Shown one piece after another: positions 5,851 through 8,718 of a DNA stretch of 8,718 nucleotides. The notes below the pieces were generated by a model. It did not search any database. It had not been told where the DNA came from and was given only the letters and a program-made list of their open reading frames with translations. Source of the DNA: CAISGS01 sp044346445 (GTDB lineage Bacteria > Pseudomonadota > Alphaproteobacteria > Caulobacterales > Caulobacteraceae); assembly GCA_044346445.1 (NCBI GenBank), contig JBIIZD010000103.1:1-8718 (forward strand), given 5' to 3'. Made by a program: the position numbers and the translations under genes. The number at the start of each line of letters is the position of its first letter. Position 1 is the stretch's first letter.

Positions 5851-6849
5851 ATGAAGGCAGTACTGAGCAAGAGCGTCGGTGGTCCAGAAACCCTGGTGAT
5901 TGAGGACCTAGCCGATCCGGTAGCGGGTGCCGGTGAAGTGCTTTTGACGGTCAAGGCCTGCGGGGTCAACTATCCCGACGTGCTGATTATTGAGGACAAG
6001 TACCAGTTCAAGCCCGCCCGCCCCTTTGCCCCCGGCGGCGAAGTGTCCGGCGTAGTTGAGGCGGTTGGCGAGGGCGTGACCCATCTGAAGGTCGGTGATC
6101 GGGTGATCGGCTCGACCGGCTGGGGCGGTATGGCCCAGAAACTGACCCTGGAGGCCAAGCGCTGCATCCCCATGCCTGACGCCATGCCGTTTTCCGAGGG
6201 AGCCGCCTTTATCATGACCTATGGCACCTCGCATTATGGCCTCAAGCAGCGCGGCGATTTGAAGCCCGGCGAGACCTTGCTGGTGCTGGGTGCCGCTGGC
6301 GGGGTTGGTCTGGCGGCGGTTGAGCTTGGCAAGGCCATGGGCGCGCGGGTTATTGCCGCGGCCTCATCGCAAGAAAAAGTTGATCTGGCCATGGCGCGCG
6401 GCGCTGATGCTGGCGTCGTCTATTCGCATGGCCCCTTTGATAAGGAGGGCAAAAAAGCCCTGGCCGACCTGTTTAAACAGGCCTGCGGTCCCAATGGCGC
6501 GGATGTGATCTATGACGCAGTCGGCGGCGATTATGCCGAGGCCAGCCTGCGCTCCATCGCCTGGGAGGGCCGGTTCCTTGTGATTGGCTTCCCGGCTGGC
6601 ATACCGTCGATTCCGCTGAATTTGTGCCTGCTCAAGGGCTGCCAGATTGTCGGCGTGTTCTGGGGCGCATTTGTTGCGCGCGAGCCCAAGGTCCATCAGC
6701 AAAATGTCGCTGAGCTTATGGGCCTCTATGCCAAAGGCAAGATCAAGCCGCACGTGTCCGAGACCTTTGCCCTGAAAGACGCCGGAAAAGCCATCGCCCA
6801 TCTGGCCAGCCGCAAGGCCATGGGCAAGGTTGTGGTGACGATGGACTAA
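5851..6849 (+). CDS. NADPH:quinone oxidoreductase family protein (zinc-free MDR)
   Basis: Medium-chain dehydrogenase/reductase of the quinone oxidoreductase group, a cytoplasmic NAD(P)H-dependent reductase of quinones or other electrophilic enones. It has 332 residues, normal length. The N-terminal catalytic fold carries ACGVNYPDVLIIEDKYQ and FAPGGEVSGVVEAVGEGV with KVGDRVIG, hallmarks of the group. The nucleotide-binding motif GAAGGVG is at 147-153, followed by GARVIAAASSQEKVDLAMARGAD, and GADVIYDAVGGD at 216-227. The zinc ligands of alcohol dehydrogenases are absent, as expected. The ATG at 5851 follows a GGGAG site (5839-5843) by 7 nt and begins MKAVLSKSVGGPETL, the usual family start; an upstream in-frame TTG would add 31 unrelated residues and overlap the peptidase gene. 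The exact substrate cannot be read from the sequence. Confidence 0.95.
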   Translation: MKAVLSKSVGGPETLVIEDLADPVAGAGEVLLTVKACGVNYPDVLIIEDKYQFKPARPFAPGGEVSGVVEAVGEGVTHLKVGDRVIGSTGWGGMAQKLTLEAKRCIPMPDAMPFSEGAAFIMTYGTSHYGLKQRGDLKPGETLLVLGAAGGVGLAAVELGKAMGARVIAAASSQEKVDLAMARGADAGVVYSHGPFDKEGKKALADLFKQACGPNGADVIYDAVGGDYAEASLRSIAWEGRFLVIGFPAGIPSIPLNLCLLKGCQIVGVFWGAFVAREPKVHQQNVAELMGLYAKGKIKPHVSETFALKDAGKAIAHLASRKAMGKVVVTMD

Positions 6850-6957
6850 AAATAGCCCGAAACAGCTTCTTGCCAGGCCTGACGTCGCCCCGGTTTTGTC
6901 CTGCGTTTAAAATGTTAGTTTCCCGGCAATGTAACAACCGTTAGGAAGGCGCAGGCC

Positions 6958-7188
6958 GTGCGCAAGAGCCGGTTTTCGGATCGACAAGTATCATGCTTGA
7001 CGTCATGGTATGGGCGACCTCCAAGGTGCACGGGCGTTGTCAGTCCCGGGCTGCTGCCGGTTCGTCATTACCTTGGTTCATTTAGACTATTAGCCTTTGA
7101 CAATGCGACACTCTTGAAGTCTTGGACGGCGATAATGGCGGCATCTATGCTCGGCTTGATGTTTGGCAGCCAGGTTTTCGAGCGCTAA
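6958..7188 (+). CDS. Doubtful 76-residue hypothetical protein or mobile-element remnant
   Basis: The frame starts GTG and is preceded by AGGAAGG about 8 nt upstream, so translation is possible. The first residues, MRKSRFSDRQV, resemble the usual start of OrfA of IS3-family transposases (MRKSRFxxxQI), but the similarity stops there and the helix-turn-helix expected next is missing in all three frames. The last third (SWTAIMAASMLGLMFG) is hydrophobic enough for one membrane helix. Codons such as AGG, AGA, CTA, TTA and ATA are used, unlike the neighbours. It may be a decayed insertion-sequence fragment, a foreign small gene, or no gene at all. No terminal inverted repeats or target duplication were found. 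Confidence 0.25.
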   Translation: MRKSRFSDRQVSCLTSWYGRPPRCTGVVSPGLLPVRHYLGSFRLLAFDNATLLKSWTAIMAASMLGLMFGSQVFER

Positions 7189-7259
7189 CTCAAACCGCAT
7201 GACTTCCAGTGCCATTAACACCCGTCTTTTAAAAAATCCGGCTGAGGTGGATGCGGCGC

Positions 7260-7274
7260 GGCAAGAGTCTTGCC
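7260..7274. repeat. 15-bp dyad GGCAAGA-g-TCTTGCC
   Basis: Perfect 7-bp inverted arms around a single central G, about 100 bp upstream of the exoprotein start. There is no T-run on either side close enough for a terminator, so it fits an operator for a dimeric regulator or a leader hairpin. Confidence 0.4.
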
Positions 7275-7313
7275 CGCAAAAAGTACGATTAAATTAGCAT
7301 ATTAATGTTGCTC

Positions 7314-7327
7314 GGTTTGGCCAAACC
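7314..7327. promoter_or_regulatory. 14-bp perfect palindrome GGTTTGGCCAAACC, candidate operator
   Basis: Both halves match without a spacer, in an AT-rich leader 43 bp before the exoprotein ATG. A palindrome with no loop is a better protein-binding site than an RNA hairpin. The regulator is unknown. Confidence 0.45.
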
Positions 7328-7370
7328 ATTTACGGAGGTGTAAATAATATATCTATCTTAGGGTGTAGTT

Positions 7371-8718
7371 ATGGCTATCGTTCGGGCGCAGGGTTCATCT
7401 GCATGGATGGCGACAGCAAATGACTTGGCGCCGTCGGCTGCGCGCTTCAGGCCGCGCTTGCAGGCCCTGCTCTTGGCGACGAGCGCCTCTATGGCGCTGG
7501 CGGGTGCCGCTTTTGCCCAGACGGTGAGTGATGCTCAGGTCTCGGGCGGGGTGGTGCAGGCCTTTGCGGTCGGCGGCGCTGCCGGGGCCCTGGATGTGCC
7601 AGCGGGGCGGCAATTGCCGACCGGCGGGCAGGTGGTTGCGGGGGCAGTTGCCTTAAACACTGCTGCTCAAAACAATCTGACCCTGAACCAGACCTCGGAC
7701 CGGGCGATTGTCAATTTCACCACCTTTGACATTGCCAAGAACTATAGCGTCATTATCAACCAGCCGGGCAGCCGCGCGGCGCTTCTGGCACGGGTGACGG
7801 GCGCGGATGGCTCGATCCTGGCCGGAAGCCTGACGGCCAATGGCCAGTTTGCCCTGGTCAATCCCAATGGCATTGCCATTACCAATACCGGCATAGTGAA
7901 TACATCGGGCTTTATTGCCTCGACGCTTGATATTGCCGATGCCGATTTTCTGTCGGGCAAGCTGACCTTCCGGCGCAGCGGCAAGGCCGCCGCCATCACC
8001 AATCAGGGCCAGATTTCGGGCAGCCAGGGCGTGGCCCTGATCGGCAGCGGCGTAATCAATGAGGGTCTGGTCTCGGCGCGTCTGGGCAAGATCGGATATG
8101 CGGCGGGCGATCTGGTCAGTGTCGATTTCTCGGGCGATAATTTCCTGTCGGTCCTGTTGCCGGTCAGCGAGATTGAGGGTCTGAGCGATGCCTTTGGCCG
8201 TCCCTTAAGCGCGCTGATCACTCTGGACGGCACCAGCCGCGCCGATGGCGGCAGCATCTATATCTCGGCAGCCGTGGCGCGCGGGCTAATGCGCAATGCG
8301 GTGCATGTCCGCGGCGATCTGATCGCCAATACAATAGCCCAGGACGATCAGGGCCGCATCCGGCTTGGCAATATCGCGATTGATGGCAAGGATGGCGCGG
8401 TCGATATCGCGGGCCGGATGGATGTGTCGGGCGCGGCGGGCCTTGCGGGCGGCCAGCTCACGGTGCTGGGGGCTGATCTTAGCCTTGAAGGCGCGCGGCT
8501 GGATGCGTCGGGCGCTCAGGGCGGCGGGCGGATCCGGATTGGCGGCGATCGCATGGGCCTTGGCGATCTGGCCCGTGCCCAGAGCCTAAAAGTTGATGCC
8601 ACCAGCCAGATTCTGGCCGATGCCACCGCTCAGGGCCGGGGCGGGGATATTGTGCTGTGGTCAGACCTGCGCACCGATTTTGCCGGGAGCCTTTCTGCGC
8701 GCGGCGGCGCGGGCGGCG
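7371..8718 (+). CDS. Large exoprotein with filamentous-haemagglutinin (TPS) N-terminal domain, 3' end outside window
   Basis: Secreted adhesin-type TpsA protein. The frame is open from the ATG to the window edge (449 residues, no stop). Residues 1-49 form a long signal peptide: an extended charged N-region, a hydrophobic core LLLATSASMALAGAA and an AFA cleavage site before QTVSD. Residues about 85-195 are the TPS/FHA secretion domain: LNQTSDRAIVNFTTFDI, INQPGSRAALLARVTGADGS, then VNPNGI (NPNGI at 164-168) and FIASTLDIADADFL. Glycine-rich beta-helix repeats follow (GGRIRIGG; GGDIVLWSDLRTDFAGSL with ARGG), as in very large exoproteins that continue for over a thousand residues. Such proteins cross the outer membrane through a TpsB partner, which is not in the window. 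AGGGTG lies 5 nt before the ATG; an ATG at codon 13 is a less likely start. A palindromic leader precedes the gene. Confidence 0.93.
   Translation, partial: MAIVRAQGSSAWMATANDLAPSAARFRPRLQALLLATSASMALAGAAFAQTVSDAQVSGGVVQAFAVGGAAGALDVPAGRQLPTGGQVVAGAVALNTAAQNNLTLNQTSDRAIVNFTTFDIAKNYSVIINQPGSRAALLARVTGADGSILAGSLTANGQFALVNPNGIAITNTGIVNTSGFIASTLDIADADFLSGKLTFRRSGKAAAITNQGQISGSQGVALIGSGVINEGLVSARLGKIGYAAGDLVSVDFSGDNFLSVLLPVSEIEGLSDAFGRPLSALITLDGTSRADGGSIYISAAVARGLMRNAVHVRGDLIANTIAQDDQGRIRLGNIAIDGKDGAVDIAGRMDVSGAAGLAGGQLTVLGADLSLEGARLDASGAQGGGRIRIGGDRMGLGDLARAQSLKVDATSQILADATAQGRGGDIVLWSDLRTDFAGSLSARGGAGG

Larger units (their letters stand above)
6850..7370. other. AT-richer gene-poor region before the exoprotein gene
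   Basis: About 520 bp without a confident gene. Base composition is lower in GC than the flanks, especially 7275-7370. It contains a doubtful 76-codon frame (6958-7188), a TTGACA hexamer at 7097-7102 without a good -10 partner, a 15-bp dyad at 7260-7274, a 14-bp palindrome at 7314-7327 and an isolated GGAGGTG at 7334-7340. No clear terminator for the oxidoreductase gene was seen. Confidence 0.6.

Noticed and set aside
7097..7102. TTGACA as a sigma-70 -35 box.
   Set aside because: At 17 nt spacing the sequence is TCTTGG, and the better GATAAT lies 28 nt away, too far for a promoter.
1..8718. CRISPR arrays, tRNA or rRNA genes, complete insertion sequences.
   Set aside because: No spaced direct repeats, cloverleaf or rRNA signatures, and no terminal inverted repeats with a transposase were seen on either strand.

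Overview
The window looks like chromosomal DNA of an alphaproteobacterium. The grounds are GC-rich coding sequence with strong GGC/CTG/GCC codon preference, an ECF sigma factor of the RpoE type next to a ChrR-like cupin anti-sigma factor, and protein sequences of alphaproteobacterial style throughout. Caulobacterales or Hyphomonadales would fit, but the genus cannot be fixed from the sequence alone.

Layout from left to right. (1) The 3' half of an acetyl-CoA synthetase gene (acs, plus strand, cut by the window edge) ends 2 bp from (2) a minus-strand gene set read rlmN -> DUF350 membrane protein -> membrane-anchored trypsin-like protein. The trypsin-like protein has lost the catalytic histidine and may be a pseudoprotease. 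(3) Divergently from rlmN runs a plus-strand stress module: an ECF sigma factor, a 37-codon reading frame, and a ChrR-like anti-sigma factor. The three frames overlap at their stop/start codons (ATGA, then TTGA), which suggests translational coupling. The anti-sigma factor keeps all four metal ligands of its cupin domain but lacks the zinc ligands expected in its N-terminal sigma-binding domain. (4) Converging on it is a minus-strand isoaspartyl peptidase/L-asparaginase of the Ntn-hydrolase type. (5) Divergent from that is a zinc-free quinone oxidoreductase of the MDR family. (6) About 520 bp of AT-richer DNA with no confident gene follows. It holds one doubtful 76-codon frame and two perfect dyads. 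(7) It leads into the 5' part of a large exoprotein with a filamentous-haemagglutinin (two-partner secretion) N-terminal domain, which runs off the right edge.

How it fits together. The sigma/anti-sigma pair resembles the RpoE-ChrR module that answers singlet oxygen and related photo-oxidative stress in Rhodobacter sphaeroides, so the unusual anti-sigma N-terminus and the extra coupled small frame are the most interesting points. The acs, rlmN, peptidase and oxidoreductase genes are ordinary housekeeping or metabolic genes. The exoprotein gene has its own palindrome-rich leader and is probably regulated separately. No RNA genes, CRISPR array or complete mobile element were seen.
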